Shown: positions 6,818 to 17,023, counted from the first letter of the stretch. The stretch: 64,000 nt of DNA from Saccharofermentans sp. (GCA_016292215.1 JAEFBB010000005.1:24154-88153); one strand, 5' to 3'. Notes: generated from the sequence alone by a model not told the origin. Translations and numbers: made by a program.

Positions 6818-8908
6818 ATGGATGCCGCTTATCTATTCAACAAAGGCGAGAACTATATGAGCTATAAGTTCCTCGGTGCTCATCCTTATGAGGACGAGAA
6901 CGGGAAGGGCTTTATATTCCGCGTGTGGGCTCCGAATGCAAGAATGGTCAGCGTTATGGGCGACTTCAACGACTGGGATCCCAACGGCTGCCAGATGTTT
7001 ATGCTCGGCAAGACCGGTATTTGGGAGCAGAAGGTGCCCGAAGCAAGACAGTGGGACCGCTATAAGTACAGAGTTATCGGCGCTGATAACAGGATTTATG
7101 AGAAGGGCGATCCTTTCGCAAGACATTTCGAGACGCGTCCCAACAATGCGTCTATCATATACGATCCCGATGATTACATCTGGAACGACGATGAGTTCGT
7201 AAAGAACAGGACGGATGCTTTGGCACCTAAGCCGATCAATATCTATGAGCTTCACTTAGGTTCATGGAGAAGACATCCGGACGGTAATTTCTTCACATAC
7301 AGAGAATTGGCTATTGACCTTGCAGATTACTGCAGGAAGATGCACTACACACATGTAGAGCTCATGCCGATCTTAGAGCACCCTCTCGATGATTCATGGG
7401 GCTATCAGGTAACGGGATACTATGCTGTTACATCAAGATTCGGCACACCTGCAGACTTTAAGTTCATGGTGGATGTCCTTCACCAGAACGGCATCTCCGT
7501 TCTCCTTGACTGGGTCCCTGCGCACTTCCCGAAGAACATGGAAGGCCTTGTCAGATTCGACGGCACTCCTTGCTACGAATATGCAGATCCCAGGATCGGT
7601 GAGCACAGAGAGTGGGGCACTTATGTTTTCGATTACTCCAAGAATGAAGTGCTCTCATTCCTTATCTCCAACGCAGTTTACTGGATCGATGAATATCACC
7701 TGGACGGCATCCGCGTAGACGCAGTGTCTTCAATGCTCTACAGAGATTACGGCAGGAACCAGTACATCCCGAATAAGTACGGCGGCAACGAGAACCTTGA
7801 GGCTATCGAATTCTTCAAGAGGCTTAACTCGATCATCCGCAAGAACTATCCTTACGCAATGCTCGTTGCTGAAGAGTCAACGGCATGGCCTAAGGTATCA
7901 CATCCCGTTGAAGAGGGCGGCCTCGGCTTCACTCACAAGTGGAACATGGGATGGATGCACGATACTCTCGATTATTTCTCCACAGACTCTTACGCAAGAG
8001 GATGGCATCACGATGAGTTCTGCTTCTCCATGATGTACGCGTTCGCAGAGAACTACATCCTGAGCCTTTCTCATGACGAAGTAGTTCACGGCAAGCATTC
8101 GCTTATCGACAAGATGCCCGGCGATATCTGGAGAAAGTTCGCTTCCCTCAGAACCATGATGCTCTATCAGATCAGCCATCCGGGCGCAAAGCTCAACTTC
8201 ATGGGCGCTGAGTTCGGCCAGTTCATCGAGTGGCGTTTCTACGAACAGCTCGAGTGGTTCTTACTCGATTACGAGTCACACCGTCTGCTCCAGAACTTCA
8301 ACAGCGAGCTCAACAAGTTCTATATCGAGCATCCCCAGATGTGGGCAGATGACCATACTTGGGCAGGCTTCGAATGGATCGCCGCAGACGACACAAAGAA
8401 CAACGTGTTCGTCTACAAGAGATCCTGCCCCGATCCCAAGCTCAACGATATCTATGTAGCTCTCAACATGGTACCCCAGCCTCTCGAAGGTTATGAGATG
8501 CCTGTTTATGAGCTCGGCACATACAAGATCGTCTTCAATACGGACGATATGTGTCACGGCGGTTCAGGCTATCCGACGGCAACCGATATGAACGGATGCT
8601 TCGAAGCTATCGATGAGCCGATGGGCGGCAAGCCTTACAAGGTCAGGGTAAACCTTCCGCCTCTTGCAGGCATCTACTTCATGAAGGTCAAGGACCCTGT
8701 TAAGAAGAGGGCTAAGAAGCCTGCCGCTAAGACGGCTTCCGCAAAGCCCGCTGCCAAGAAAGCAGCTAAGCCTGCCGCAAAGAAGACGACAAAGACTGCA
8801 GCTAAGGCTTCCGCAAAGCCCGCTGCTAAAAAGCCTGTTAAGAAGCCCGCAGCTAAGAAGGCTGCAGCTCCCAAGAAGGCTGACACTAAAGCAAATAAAA
8901 CGAAATAA
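6818..8908 (+). CDS. glgB: 1,4-alpha-glucan branching enzyme with Lys/Ala-rich C-terminal tail
   Basis: GlgB forms alpha-1,6 branches in glycogen. An N-terminal CBM48 domain precedes the GH13 barrel, with DWVPAHF near residue 231, DGIRVDAV near 296 (nucleophile D300), the acid E352 in EEST, and SHDEVVHGK near 421 (D423). The last 68 residues, from about 8699, are low complexity: about 25 Lys and 24 Ala with Pro, Thr and Ser. This tail is absent from ordinary GlgB. The start is uncertain: GGGAGG at 6799-6804 is only one base from an ATG at 6806 and 13 bases from the ATG at 6818. The latter fits family N-termini (xxLFNxGxxxxxYxFLGAH). Confidence 0.93.
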   Translation: MDAAYLFNKGENYMSYKFLGAHPYEDENGKGFIFRVWAPNARMVSVMGDFNDWDPNGCQMFMLGKTGIWEQKVPEARQWDRYKYRVIGADNRIYEKGDPFARHFETRPNNASIIYDPDDYIWNDDEFVKNRTDALAPKPINIYELHLGSWRRHPDGNFFTYRELAIDLADYCRKMHYTHVELMPILEHPLDDSWGYQVTGYYAVTSRFGTPADFKFMVDVLHQNGISVLLDWVPAHFPKNMEGLVRFDGTPCYEYADPRIGEHREWGTYVFDYSKNEVLSFLISNAVYWIDEYHLDGIRVDAVSSMLYRDYGRNQYIPNKYGGNENLEAIEFFKRLNSIIRKNYPYAMLVAEESTAWPKVSHPVEEGGLGFTHKWNMGWMHDTLDYFSTDSYARGWHHDEFCFSMMYAFAENYILSLSHDEVVHGKHSLIDKMPGDIWRKFASLRTMMLYQISHPGAKLNFMGAEFGQFIEWRFYEQLEWFLLDYESHRLLQNFNSELNKFYIEHPQMWADDHTWAGFEWIAADDTKNNVFVYKRSCPDPKLNDIYVALNMVPQPLEGYEMPVYELGTYKIVFNTDDMCHGGSGYPTATDMNGCFEAIDEPMGGKPYKVRVNLPPLAGIYFMKVKDPVKKRAKKPAAKTASAKPAAKKAAKPAAKKTTKTAAKASAKPAAKKPVKKPAAKKAAAPKKADTKANKTK
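8699..8905 (+). repeat. Low-complexity Lys/Ala-rich tail-coding region of glgB
   Basis: This coding stretch is made of loosely repeated AAG/GCT/CCT-type codons that encode PAAKK- and SAKPAAK-like units. It resembles the eukaryotic H1 or bacterial HU-extension type of tail, with a strongly positive net charge. A similar but independently worded tail ends glgA. Confidence 0.85.
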
Positions 8909-8932
8909 GCTCATATACGGAGGTAACTCATT

Positions 8933-10192
8933 ATGGCAAGAACTGAAGTCGTTGCGATGATACTCGCAGGAGGACAGGGAAGCAGACTCGGAGTGCTGAC
9001 CAAGACGGTCGCAAAGCCGGCGGTACCCTTTGGAAGCCGTTACAGGATCATCGATTTCCCGCTCTCTAACTGTGTAAACTCAGGCATAGAGATCGTAGGC
9101 GTCCTTACACAGTATCAGCCTCTGGCTCTTAATACTTACGTCGGTAACGGTCACCCCTGGGACCTCGACAGAAACAATGCGGGCGCATATATCCTTCCGC
9201 CTTTCCAGAGCAATTCAGGCTCTGACTGGTATAAGGGAACAGCTAACGCTATCTACCAGAATATGAGCTTTATCGATGACAACGATCCCGAATACGTTGT
9301 TATCCTCTCCGGCGACCATATCTACAAGATGGATTACGCTGCAATGCTCAAGGCTCATATCGAGAAGAACGCCGATGCTACCATCGCTGTATATGAGGTA
9401 CCGTGGGAAGAAGCTCCGAGATTCGGTATCCTCAATACTAAGGAAGAGGACGTTATCGAAGAGTTTGAAGAAAAGCCCGCTAATCCTAAGAGCAATCTCG
9501 CTTCAATGGGTGTTTACATCTTCACATGGAGCGTCTTAAGACAGGCTTTGATCGAAGACGAAGCTGATCCGAATTCCAACAACGACTTCGGTAAGAACAT
9601 CGTTCCGAATCTCTTGGCCCAGGGCAAGAAGCTTTGCGCTTACAGATTCTCAGGTTACTGGAAGGATGTAGGAACCATCTCATCTCTTTGGGAGACCAAT
9701 ATGGATATCCTTGATAAGCCTGAAGAGATCAACCTGGTAGACAGATCATGGAAGATCTTCTCGAGAAACCCTGTTAAGCCTTCACACTTCATCGGTTCAG
9801 GCGCTAAGGTTAAGAATTCCGCTCTTACAGACGGTTGCCGTATCTTCGGTACTGTAGAGCATTCAGTTCTCTCCGAATCAGTTATCGTAGAGAAGGGCGC
9901 TATCGTTAAAGACTGCGTTCTCATGCCGGGTGTTGTCGTCAAGGAAGGCGCACACATCGAGCGCTGCGTTATCGACCAGGGAACAGTCATCGGCAAGGAC
10001 GTTCAGGCAGGAAGCTTCGTCGAGGGCGAAGGACCTTACACCAACCACAAGATCTGCTCCGAAGGAATCTGCGTTTTCGAGCGCGGTCTGACGATCAAGG
10101 AGGGTGCGGTCATCCCTAAGAACAGCATGATCGATTCTGATCTGGAAGTTCCCGAAGATTGCAAGATCATCGAGTCAAAATTCAGAGCATGA
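8933..10192 (+). CDS. glgC: Glucose-1-phosphate adenylyltransferase, catalytic subunit
   Basis: GlgC makes ADP-glucose from glucose 1-phosphate and ATP, the committed step of glycogen synthesis. The nucleotide-binding loop GGQGSRLG (residues 13-20) is followed by AKPAVPFG and [22 protein letters not shown] carries the catalytic Asp. A C-terminal left-handed beta-helix follows. Length (419) is normal. ACGGAGGTAA precedes the ATG. It lies between glgB and glgD and shares their operon. Confidence 0.96.
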   Translation: MARTEVVAMILAGGQGSRLGVLTKTVAKPAVPFGSRYRIIDFPLSNCVNSGIEIVGVLTQYQPLALNTYVGNGHPWDLDRNNAGAYILPPFQSNSGSDWYKGTANAIYQNMSFIDDNDPEYVVILSGDHIYKMDYAAMLKAHIEKNADATIAVYEVPWEEAPRFGILNTKEEDVIEEFEEKPANPKSNLASMGVYIFTWSVLRQALIEDEADPNSNNDFGKNIVPNLLAQGKKLCAYRFSGYWKDVGTISSLWETNMDILDKPEEINLVDRSWKIFSRNPVKPSHFIGSGAKVKNSALTDGCRIFGTVEHSVLSESVIVEKGAIVKDCVLMPGVVVKEGAHIERCVIDQGTVIGKDVQAGSFVEGEGPYTNHKICSEGICVFERGLTIKEGAVIPKNSMIDSDLEVPEDCKIIESKFRA

Positions 10193-10212
10193 GGTAAAGG
10201 AGATTAAGACAT

Positions 10213-11322
10213 ATGTTTAATAATGCGATGGGCCTGATCCTGGCCGACAACAAAAAGATATCTCTGGGCGAGCTGTCCAATCCCCGCGCGCTTTCCGCTA
10301 TGCCTTTCGGCGGAAGATACAGGATCATTGACTTCATGCTCTCTAACATGGTCAACTCAGGCGTAAAGAACGTCGGACTTCTTACTTACAACAAGTACAA
10401 GTCATTGATGGACCACACCGGTACAGGCGGCGCATGGTCTTTGGACAGAAAGAATGACGGTCTTCATATCCTGCCGCCTTACGTAAACTCCGAGGCTACT
10501 AACATCAGTTCAGACGAAGAGCTTACAGGCGTTATCGATTTCTTAAGACAGTCCCGTACTCCTTATGTAATCGTTGCAGGCGCTAACGTTATCCTCAACA
10601 CGACATTCGATTCTTTCATCAAGTCTCATGAGGAATCAGGTGCTGACATCTCCGTTATGTATAACCGTGACGGCACGAAGTTCGGCAATCCTTCCTACAT
10701 CCTCGACATCGATGATGACGGCTTTGTAAGAGACATGCTCTACAATCCCGCTAAGGCTACATCTCCCAAGTGCTCACTCGGCATCCTCTGCCTGAGAAGA
10801 GACTTGCTTATTGATGTCCTTGCGCGTCAGATGGCACACGGACAGAGCCACTTCGGAATTCACTCCATCGTTAAGATGTTTGATGAATTCAAGGTTCACG
10901 GCTTCGAGTATTCCGGCGTTGTTTTGAGAATCAACAGCGTCCAGAGCTACTTCAACGCTTCGATGTCGCTCCTTACTGATTCTGTCAGGAACGACCTGTT
11001 CTGGAGCGGTAAGCCAATCTACACAAAGGTCAAGGATGAAGCTCCTACACTTTATTTCGACAACGCCGAGATGAGCGATTCTATCGTATCCGACGGCTGC
11101 CGCATCTATGGTAAGGTTGAGAGTTCAGTTATTTTCAGAAGTGTTACGATCGCGAAAAATACAACAGTCAAGAATTGCGTAATCATGCAGGACGTTCACA
11201 TCTCTGAGAACTGCCACCTTGAGAACGTAATCCTCGACAAGAACGCGTTCGTAAGACCGGGCGTAAGACTTGTCGGACATCCCGACTATCCTATTGTTAT
11301 AGGAAAAGGAGCAGGTATCTGA
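10213..11322 (+). CDS. glgD: Glucose-1-phosphate adenylyltransferase regulatory-type subunit
   Basis: This 369-residue homologue of GlgC keeps the overall fold and the GGRYRIIDFMLSN stretch. The nucleotide loop is replaced by LILADNKK near residues 8-15, so it lacks the GGxGSRL catalytic signature. Such GlgD proteins are known in Firmicutes to pair with GlgC and stimulate the enzyme. It starts 20 bases after glgC (AAAGGAG before the ATG) and ends two bases before glgA. Confidence 0.94.
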   Translation: MFNNAMGLILADNKKISLGELSNPRALSAMPFGGRYRIIDFMLSNMVNSGVKNVGLLTYNKYKSLMDHTGTGGAWSLDRKNDGLHILPPYVNSEATNISSDEELTGVIDFLRQSRTPYVIVAGANVILNTTFDSFIKSHEESGADISVMYNRDGTKFGNPSYILDIDDDGFVRDMLYNPAKATSPKCSLGILCLRRDLLIDVLARQMAHGQSHFGIHSIVKMFDEFKVHGFEYSGVVLRINSVQSYFNASMSLLTDSVRNDLFWSGKPIYTKVKDEAPTLYFDNAEMSDSIVSDGCRIYGKVESSVIFRSVTIAKNTTVKNCVIMQDVHISENCHLENVILDKNAFVRPGVRLVGHPDYPIVIGKGAGI

Positions 11323-11324
11323 TT

Positions 11325-13019
11325 ATGGAAAAGAATATCAAAGTATTGTTCGCTTCATCGGAATGCAGCCCGTTCGTTAAAGTCGGCGGACTTGCAGACG
11401 TTGTCGGAAGCCTCCCTGTAGAGCTTAACAAGCAGGGCGTTGACGCGCGCGTCATCATCCCGCTCTACAAGAAGATCAAGGTCAAGTACAGCGACAAACT
11501 CCACTTCCTCGGATGGAAGATGGTTCACATGGGATGGCGTTCGCTTTATGCGGGCCTGTTCGAGCTTGAAGTGAACGGCGTTGTATTCTACTTCATCGAT
11601 AACGAGTACTATTTTAACTTCGATCAGATCTATGTTGATTATGTTTTCGATATCGAGCGTTACTGCTTCTATCAGAGAGCTGTTCTGGACTTCATGGGCG
11701 ACTTTATGAACTTTGAGCCCAACGTCCTCCACTGCAATGACTGGCAGACCGGCATGATGCCGATGCTCCTTGACTGTCACTTCAAGAAGAACGGCTATCA
11801 CACCAATGTCCAGACGGTCTACACGATACACAACCTCAAGTATCAGGGCGTCCATTCCATCGACGTCGTAAGAGAGATGTTGGATCTCCCGGACGATTAC
11901 CTGAGAGAGGATTTCTGCATCAAGGATAAGGCCATCAACTTCATGAAGGCCGGTATCGTTTTCTCGAATTCCGTAACGACCGTATCTCCAACATATGCTT
12001 ATGAGATCATGACCGATTACTACGGCGAAGGTCTCAACTACACACTGCAGAAGTATGCGTATAAGGTATCCGGCATCATCAACGGAATGAACGATCTCGA
12101 ATACGATCCTTCCAAGGACGAGAAGATCCCGATGAAGTATTCCGTAAAGAATTACAAGGAAGGCAAGGCTGCCTGCAAGAAGTCACTTCAGGAACAGCTC
12201 AGCCTCGAAGTTAATCCCCGTGCGCCTCTTTGCGCAATGATCTCAAGACTTGTAGACCAGAAGGGCTTGGATCTCCTGCTCTATGTTTTGGAAGAAATGC
12301 TCTATGACGGCATGCAGGTCGTTATCCTCGGTACGGGCGATCCTTATTACGAGAGAGCTCTCGTTGATATCGCCAACCGCAACCAGGGCAAGATGTGCGC
12401 ATGCATCGATTTCGACAGCGGACTTGCACATACGATCTATGCTGCATCCGACATCTTCCTTATGCCGAGTATCTTTGAGCCATGCGGCCTCTCGCAGCTC
12501 TGCTCGATGGCATACGGCTCCGTACCTGTAGTAAGAGAGACGGGCGGCCTTAAGGACACCGTAACGCCTTACAACGAGTACACGGGCGAGGGCAACGGCT
12601 TCTCGTTCGCTAACATCAACGCTCATGAGTTCCTTTTCGTTACCAAGTACGCTGCTGACATTTACCGTCACAAGCCGGAGGTATGGGACAAGCTCATCGA
12701 GACAGGCATGAAGGGTGATTACTCCTGGAAGAAGAGCGCAGGCGAGTATGCAGGTCTGTATTCACTTATCACGGGCATCCCGAGGATCGAAGAAAAGCCT
12801 GCCGAAGCTCCCGTAAAGGAAGAGAAGAAGGAAGCTCCCGAGAAGAAGGCTGAGGCAAAGAAGCCCGTCGAAAAGAAGGCGGCTGCCAAGAAAGCTCCTG
12901 CTAAAAAGGCTCCCGCAAAGAAGACCGAAGCTAAGAAGCCTGCAGCAAAAAAGGCTCCTGCCAAGGCCGAAGAAAAGAAGCCTGAAGCAAAGGCTGATGA
13001 CAAGGAGAAGAAAGCTTGA
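11325..13019 (+). CDS. glgA: Glycogen synthase (GT5) with Lys/Ala/Glu-rich C-terminal tail
   Basis: GlgA transfers glucose from ADP-glucose to growing alpha-1,4 chains. The N-terminal KVGGLADVVGSLP motif (about residues 19-31) binds ADP-glucose, and the EPCGLSQL segment belongs to the C-terminal GT5 site. The catalytic part ends near residue 488. About 76 further residues are low complexity, rich in Lys, Ala, Glu and Pro with many KKAPA and EAKK units. Usual GlgA is about 480 residues. The tail parallels that of GlgB but has more acidic residues. The stop overlaps the next gene start (TGATG). Confidence 0.95.
   Translation: MEKNIKVLFASSECSPFVKVGGLADVVGSLPVELNKQGVDARVIIPLYKKIKVKYSDKLHFLGWKMVHMGWRSLYAGLFELEVNGVVFYFIDNEYYFNFDQIYVDYVFDIERYCFYQRAVLDFMGDFMNFEPNVLHCNDWQTGMMPMLLDCHFKKNGYHTNVQTVYTIHNLKYQGVHSIDVVREMLDLPDDYLREDFCIKDKAINFMKAGIVFSNSVTTVSPTYAYEIMTDYYGEGLNYTLQKYAYKVSGIINGMNDLEYDPSKDEKIPMKYSVKNYKEGKAACKKSLQEQLSLEVNPRAPLCAMISRLVDQKGLDLLLYVLEEMLYDGMQVVILGTGDPYYERALVDIANRNQGKMCACIDFDSGLAHTIYAASDIFLMPSIFEPCGLSQLCSMAYGSVPVVRETGGLKDTVTPYNEYTGEGNGFSFANINAHEFLFVTKYAADIYRHKPEVWDKLIETGMKGDYSWKKSAGEYAGLYSLITGIPRIEEKPAEAPVKEEKKEAPEKKAEAKKPVEKKAAAKKAPAKKAPAKKTEAKKPAAKKAPAKAEEKKPEAKADDKEKKA
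12789..13016 (+). repeat. Low-complexity Lys/Ala/Glu-rich tail-coding region of glgA
   Basis: Repeated codons encode units such as KKAPA, EAKK and PAAKK over about 76 residues. The composition is like the glgB tail, although Glu is common here and nearly absent there. Confidence 0.85.
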
Positions 13020-15145
13020 TGCCTTCAGAGAAGACTCAGCATGAATTAAACGGATCAAATAAGGCGCGGTGCATTCATGCATCGCGCCTTCCTGAGTACA
13101 GGCAGCCGTTCGGTGCAAGACCGTGCGCTTCTGATGTGGAGATCTTTTTTGACTGCTACAAGGAAGCGACAAACGTCACGTTCTGCTATACATACGGCCT
13201 GTACGATTTCTCATATCACGAAGAACCGATGTATTCGGTATCCGGCCTGGGAAGATACCGCGTAGGACTGATGCTCCCCAATGAGCCGTCGATACTTTTT
13301 TACTGGTTCAGATTTAACTGCCCAGGCGATCTGGAAGATCTGCCAGAGCATTTCAAGAATAAGGGCGACGGCTCTGCGCCTTTGATCACGCTCTACTACG
13401 GGGCGGCTCTTGATCTGGCTGACGGTGAGGGCACTTTGTACGATTGCCCGCCGAGAGTCGGTGCTGACGAAGACAAGTATCCTTATGCTTTCCAGATCAC
13501 GGTATATAACAAGGATTTCAGGACGCCTGACTTCCTTAAGGGCGCCATGATGTATCAGATCTTTCCCGACAGGTTCTCAAGAGATTCTTCTTTTGACTTC
13601 GAGAGAATGACAAGTCTCGATCCGAGGGAAGAGAGGATCTATCACGAGGACTGGAATGAGGACGTAGATACAAAGGGTAAGCCCGAGACAGGATACCTTG
13701 CCTGCGATTTCTACGGCGGAAGCCTTAAGGGCATTGAAGAAAAGCTCGATTACATCAAAGAGCTCGGTATCAATGTCTTATACCTGAACCCTATTTTCGA
13801 GGCCAGATCATCGCACAGATATGACACGGCCGATTATCTTAATGTCGATCCCATCCTGGGCGGCACGACTGCTTTCTTAAGCCTTCAGAACGCGTGCAAA
13901 GAGCGCGGCATTAAGATCATCTTAGACGGCGTATTCAGCCACACAGGCGCTGACTCGAGATATTTCAACAAGTTTGACAGATATGACGGCGTAGGCGCTT
14001 ACAAGGCCTTCAGAGACGGCGAGGAGAGCCGTTACCGCTCCTGGTATAACTTCTTCCGCAACGAAGACGGCTCCGTAGGATACAGATCCTGGTGGGGATT
14101 CCCGGATCTGCCTGATGTCAACGAGAATGACCTGTCTTACAGGAACTTCATTTTCGGCAAGGACGGAGTGGTAGATACCTGGACTTCCAGAGGCGCTTCA
14201 GGCTTCAGGCTCGACGTCTCAGACGAGCTCCCGGACAGCTTTATCAGGCAGATGAGAACTACCGTTAAGGAAAAGCTCGGTGATGAAGGCGCCGTTATCG
14301 GTGAAGTATGGGAAGATGCTTCCAATAAGTGCAGTTACGGTTCGTACCGTGACTTTATGCTCGGCAATACGCACGATTCCGTTATGGGATATACGTTCAG
14401 GCATATCCTGCTTGATTTCCTCTGCGGATATATCGATGCCAATATAGCTGACGCAAGGTTTGAAGGATACCGCGAGCGCTATCCGATGGAAGCATATTAT
14501 TCCATGATGAACCTTGTGTCTTCACACGATGTTCCGAGGATCATGACGGCGCTGTCCAAGCCCTGCGATACTGATGACAGGGATATCCAGCGCGGCTTCA
14601 AGGTCTCATCCCGGGACATTGACCGGATATCTGCCCTTGCCAAGATGGCTTTTGCGTTCCAGACATGCTATATCGGTACTTCGTGCATCTACTACGGCGA
14701 CGAGATCCTCATGGAAGGATATAAGGATCCCTTCAACAGAAGGACATATCCCTGGCACAAGACCGGCTTAAGGCAGCAGGAATCATTCGTTTTCTTCAAG
14801 CGCATTGCGGGCTTAAGGTCAGTGAACCAGTGTCTCAAGACCGGTTTCTATAAGACACTTATGGCTGAAGGCGGATCTTTTGCCATCGCAAGATACTTAA
14901 AGGAAGGCAAAGATGCTTTCGGAAGGGAAGCTTCAGGGTCTAAGGGAATCGTGCTTGTCATGAACCGTTCGGCTGAGCCGCTCTTTGTCGATGTCCGCGA
15001 AAACTACGGCGCTTACACATGCGTCCGCACAGGTGATGACGAGGCAAGACCTCCTTTGTCTGAACAGCTTATCGTCGGAGGAGTCACGGGAGGAGTAAAA
15101 AAGCTCGGTATCAAGCCGTATTCAACGGTTTTCCTGGTGTACTGA
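13019..15145 (+). CDS. GH13 alpha-glucan hydrolase (neopullulanase/maltogenic amylase-like)
   Basis: The 708-residue protein has a non-catalytic N-terminal region of about 165 residues, then a GH13 barrel that starts at AMMYQIFPDRFSR. Active-site regions are visible: DGVFSHTG, GFRLDVSDE (nucleophile Asp), GEVWEDAS (acid Glu) and SSHDVPR. MYQIFPDRF openings are typical of intracellular neopullulanase or maltogenic amylase relatives. No signal peptide is present, so a cytoplasmic role in glycogen turnover or trimming is likely. The ATG at 13019 overlaps the glgA stop; GGAG at 13004-13007 lies 11 bases upstream. Exact linkage specificity is unknown. Confidence 0.87.
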   Translation: MPSEKTQHELNGSNKARCIHASRLPEYRQPFGARPCASDVEIFFDCYKEATNVTFCYTYGLYDFSYHEEPMYSVSGLGRYRVGLMLPNEPSILFYWFRFNCPGDLEDLPEHFKNKGDGSAPLITLYYGAALDLADGEGTLYDCPPRVGADEDKYPYAFQITVYNKDFRTPDFLKGAMMYQIFPDRFSRDSSFDFERMTSLDPREERIYHEDWNEDVDTKGKPETGYLACDFYGGSLKGIEEKLDYIKELGINVLYLNPIFEARSSHRYDTADYLNVDPILGGTTAFLSLQNACKERGIKIILDGVFSHTGADSRYFNKFDRYDGVGAYKAFRDGEESRYRSWYNFFRNEDGSVGYRSWWGFPDLPDVNENDLSYRNFIFGKDGVVDTWTSRGASGFRLDVSDELPDSFIRQMRTTVKEKLGDEGAVIGEVWEDASNKCSYGSYRDFMLGNTHDSVMGYTFRHILLDFLCGYIDANIADARFEGYRERYPMEAYYSMMNLVSSHDVPRIMTALSKPCDTDDRDIQRGFKVSSRDIDRISALAKMAFAFQTCYIGTSCIYYGDEILMEGYKDPFNRRTYPWHKTGLRQQESFVFFKRIAGLRSVNQCLKTGFYKTLMAEGGSFAIARYLKEGKDAFGREASGSKGIVLVMNRSAEPLFVDVRENYGAYTCVRTGDDEARPPLSEQLIVGGVTGGVKKLGIKPYSTVFLVY

Positions 15146-15216
15146 GAGGCTTAGGCAAGGCGCCTTGAAATTGCTTCAATAACTCACTTAAATTTTATAT
15201 TGATTTTTTAAAAGAT

Positions 15217-15225
15217 TGTTATAAT
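15217..15225 (+). promoter_or_regulatory. Extended -10 promoter of the CapA-like gene
   Basis: TG-T-TATAAT is an extended -10 element. A TTGATT lies upstream but at only 14 bases, too close for a standard -35 box. It is about 55 bases before the capA-like start. Confidence 0.55.
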
Positions 15226-15279
15226 TGAAGTGCCGGCAAGTAGTCGGCATTTCTACTTTTATTGAAAGGTATCGCGCAA

Positions 15280-16419
15280 ATGAAGCATTCCGGCGTTTTT
15301 GACAGGTTTAAGCTGCGTGTGGCGGCAGCCGCCGTTCTTGCCCTGTCTATTGTCATGGCCGGCTGCGCAGGTGATACATCCGGGTCTGTGACGAGCGAGG
15401 GCACTGAGATCGAGCAGTCCGCACATACAACGATCGTCCTCGAGACTGTCGCGACGGAACAGCCTGTTACCAACACGCCTACACCTTCGCCCACACCCAT
15501 ACCTACGCTTACCCCCGAACAGCGCACGGTCACTGTTTCTTTTGCCGGCGACTGCACACTGACGCAGGATTACAGGGCTTCGGTCAATAAGTTCGATGCT
15601 ACGGTCGGCGATGACATGGAGTACTGCTTCAAGAACTGCATGGATCTTTTCCAGAACGATGACATGACGCTCGTAAACCTTGAGAACCCTGTAACAGACA
15701 GGACGAGCCATAAGAATAACCAGTATATCTTCAGAATGAAGCCCGAGAACCTGGAGATGCTTACTGTCGCAGGTATCGAGTCGGTCAATATCGCCAATAA
15801 CCACACCATGGATTTCCTTCAGGAAGGCCTTGAGGATACGAGAAAGAATCTCGATGATCACAACATCATCTGGAGCGACGATAAGAACGGCGCGATCTTT
15901 ACCACTTCACGCGGCATCAAGATCGGAATGGTCGGCCTCGGCAATGACACCAGCGCTTCCCAGGTCTATAAGATCATCGACAAGTTAAGGGAAGACGGAG
16001 CTGCCATCGTTATCGCTTCCTGCCATTTCGGCCAGGAAGGCGTCTACGAGCCTACTGACAGACAGAAGAAAGTAGCCCATGAGCTCATCGATTACGGCGT
16101 TGATATCGTTGTCGGAACACACCCGCACCGTCTCCAGCCGATCGAAAAGTACAACGGCCATTACATCTTCTATTCGCTCTCGAACTTTTGTTTTGGTGGA
16201 AATTACTCATTATCAGACCCCGATTCTGTAATAATTCAATGCGATTTTATTATGGACGGTTCGGGTACTAAATGCGTAGACTATAGACTGAGGATTTATC
16301 CTTATTCTCAGACTTCAACAAGACCCGGAAACGACTTCTGCCCGAAGCCTTACGCTTGGGAATCGGAAGAGTATTTCAGGGTCATGTCGCGCCTTAACTG
16401 GGCGCAGGGCGACGAGTAA
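15280..16419 (+). CDS. CapA-family metallophosphatase-like lipoprotein
   Basis: The 379-residue protein begins with a basic stretch, a hydrophobic helix and a lipobox ending VMAGC (Cys about residue 28), so it should be an exported lipoprotein. A Thr/Pro-rich linker (TPTPSPTPIPTLTP) leads to a CapA domain: FAGDCTL, NLENPVTDR, NNHTMDF, HFGQEG and GTHPHRLQ. CapA domains have a calcineurin-like fold and are associated with poly-gamma-glutamate capsule handling, but no capB or capC genes are present. The ATG at 15280 with GAAAGGT nine bases upstream is preferred to a TTG at 15262. The role is likely at the cell envelope. Confidence 0.86.
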   Translation: MKHSGVFDRFKLRVAAAAVLALSIVMAGCAGDTSGSVTSEGTEIEQSAHTTIVLETVATEQPVTNTPTPSPTPIPTLTPEQRTVTVSFAGDCTLTQDYRASVNKFDATVGDDMEYCFKNCMDLFQNDDMTLVNLENPVTDRTSHKNNQYIFRMKPENLEMLTVAGIESVNIANNHTMDFLQEGLEDTRKNLDDHNIIWSDDKNGAIFTTSRGIKIGMVGLGNDTSASQVYKIIDKLREDGAAIVIASCHFGQEGVYEPTDRQKKVAHELIDYGVDIVVGTHPHRLQPIEKYNGHYIFYSLSNFCFGGNYSLSDPDSVIIQCDFIMDGSGTKCVDYRLRIYPYSQTSTRPGNDFCPKPYAWESEEYFRVMSRLNWAQGDE

Positions 16420-16452
16420 CGCCGGTAATATTTTTAAAGGCAGGTGCAGGTT

Positions 16453-16959
16453 ATGGCTGACAACAAAGTTCTCGTAGTAATGGGTTCCGATTCTGATTTC
16501 CCCGTAATGGAAGGCTGCTTTAAGATGCTTAACAAATTCGGTGTCGGATTTAAGGCAACAGTAGCTTCTGCTCACAGAACACCTGACAAGGCCATGGCTC
16601 TTGCAAGAGGCGCGGAAGCAGAAGGATATAAGGTCATTATCGCAGCTGCAGGCCTCGCAGCACACTTAGGCGGCGTTCTTGCTGCCAACACCGCACTCCC
16701 GGTTATCGGAGTCCCCTGTAAGGGCGGCGCTCTTGCAGGCGTAGATGCTCTCTATGCGACAGTTCAGATGCCTACGGGCATTCCCGTAGCGACAGTTGCG
16801 ATCGACGGCGGATCAAATGCCGCTATCCTCGCTTGCCAGATGCTCGCCATAAGCGATCCTGAACTCATGCAGAAGATCAAGGACTACAAGGCAAGCCTCG
16901 CTTCTTCGGTAGAGGAGAGAGATGCAAGACTTCAGCAGAAGATCGCTGAGATGAATTAA
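16453..16959 (+). CDS. purE: N5-carboxyaminoimidazole ribonucleotide mutase
   Basis: PurE rearranges N5-CAIR to CAIR in purine synthesis. The 168-residue protein has GSDSDFPVM near its start, SAHRTPDKA, and the AGLAAHLGGVLAA segment that forms the active site of class I PurE octamers. ATG 16453 is preferred over the upstream GTG at 16444. It opens a run of purine genes (purE, purF, purN, purO-like, AICAR transformylase) that are close together on one strand. No PurK is in the window. Confidence 0.95.
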   Translation: MADNKVLVVMGSDSDFPVMEGCFKMLNKFGVGFKATVASAHRTPDKAMALARGAEAEGYKVIIAAAGLAAHLGGVLAANTALPVIGVPCKGGALAGVDALYATVQMPTGIPVATVAIDGGSNAAILACQMLAISDPELMQKIKDYKASLASSVEERDARLQQKIAEMN

Positions 16960-17023
16960 GCGTTTTTTGGACTTCGTGTCCATCAACATAGAACAATTTA
17001 AGCAAAGGACGGAGAAGAGGTAA

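Noticed and set aside
16960..17023. Purine riboswitch before purF
   Set aside because: Only a small GGAC/GTCC hairpin is present; the three-way junction is absent.
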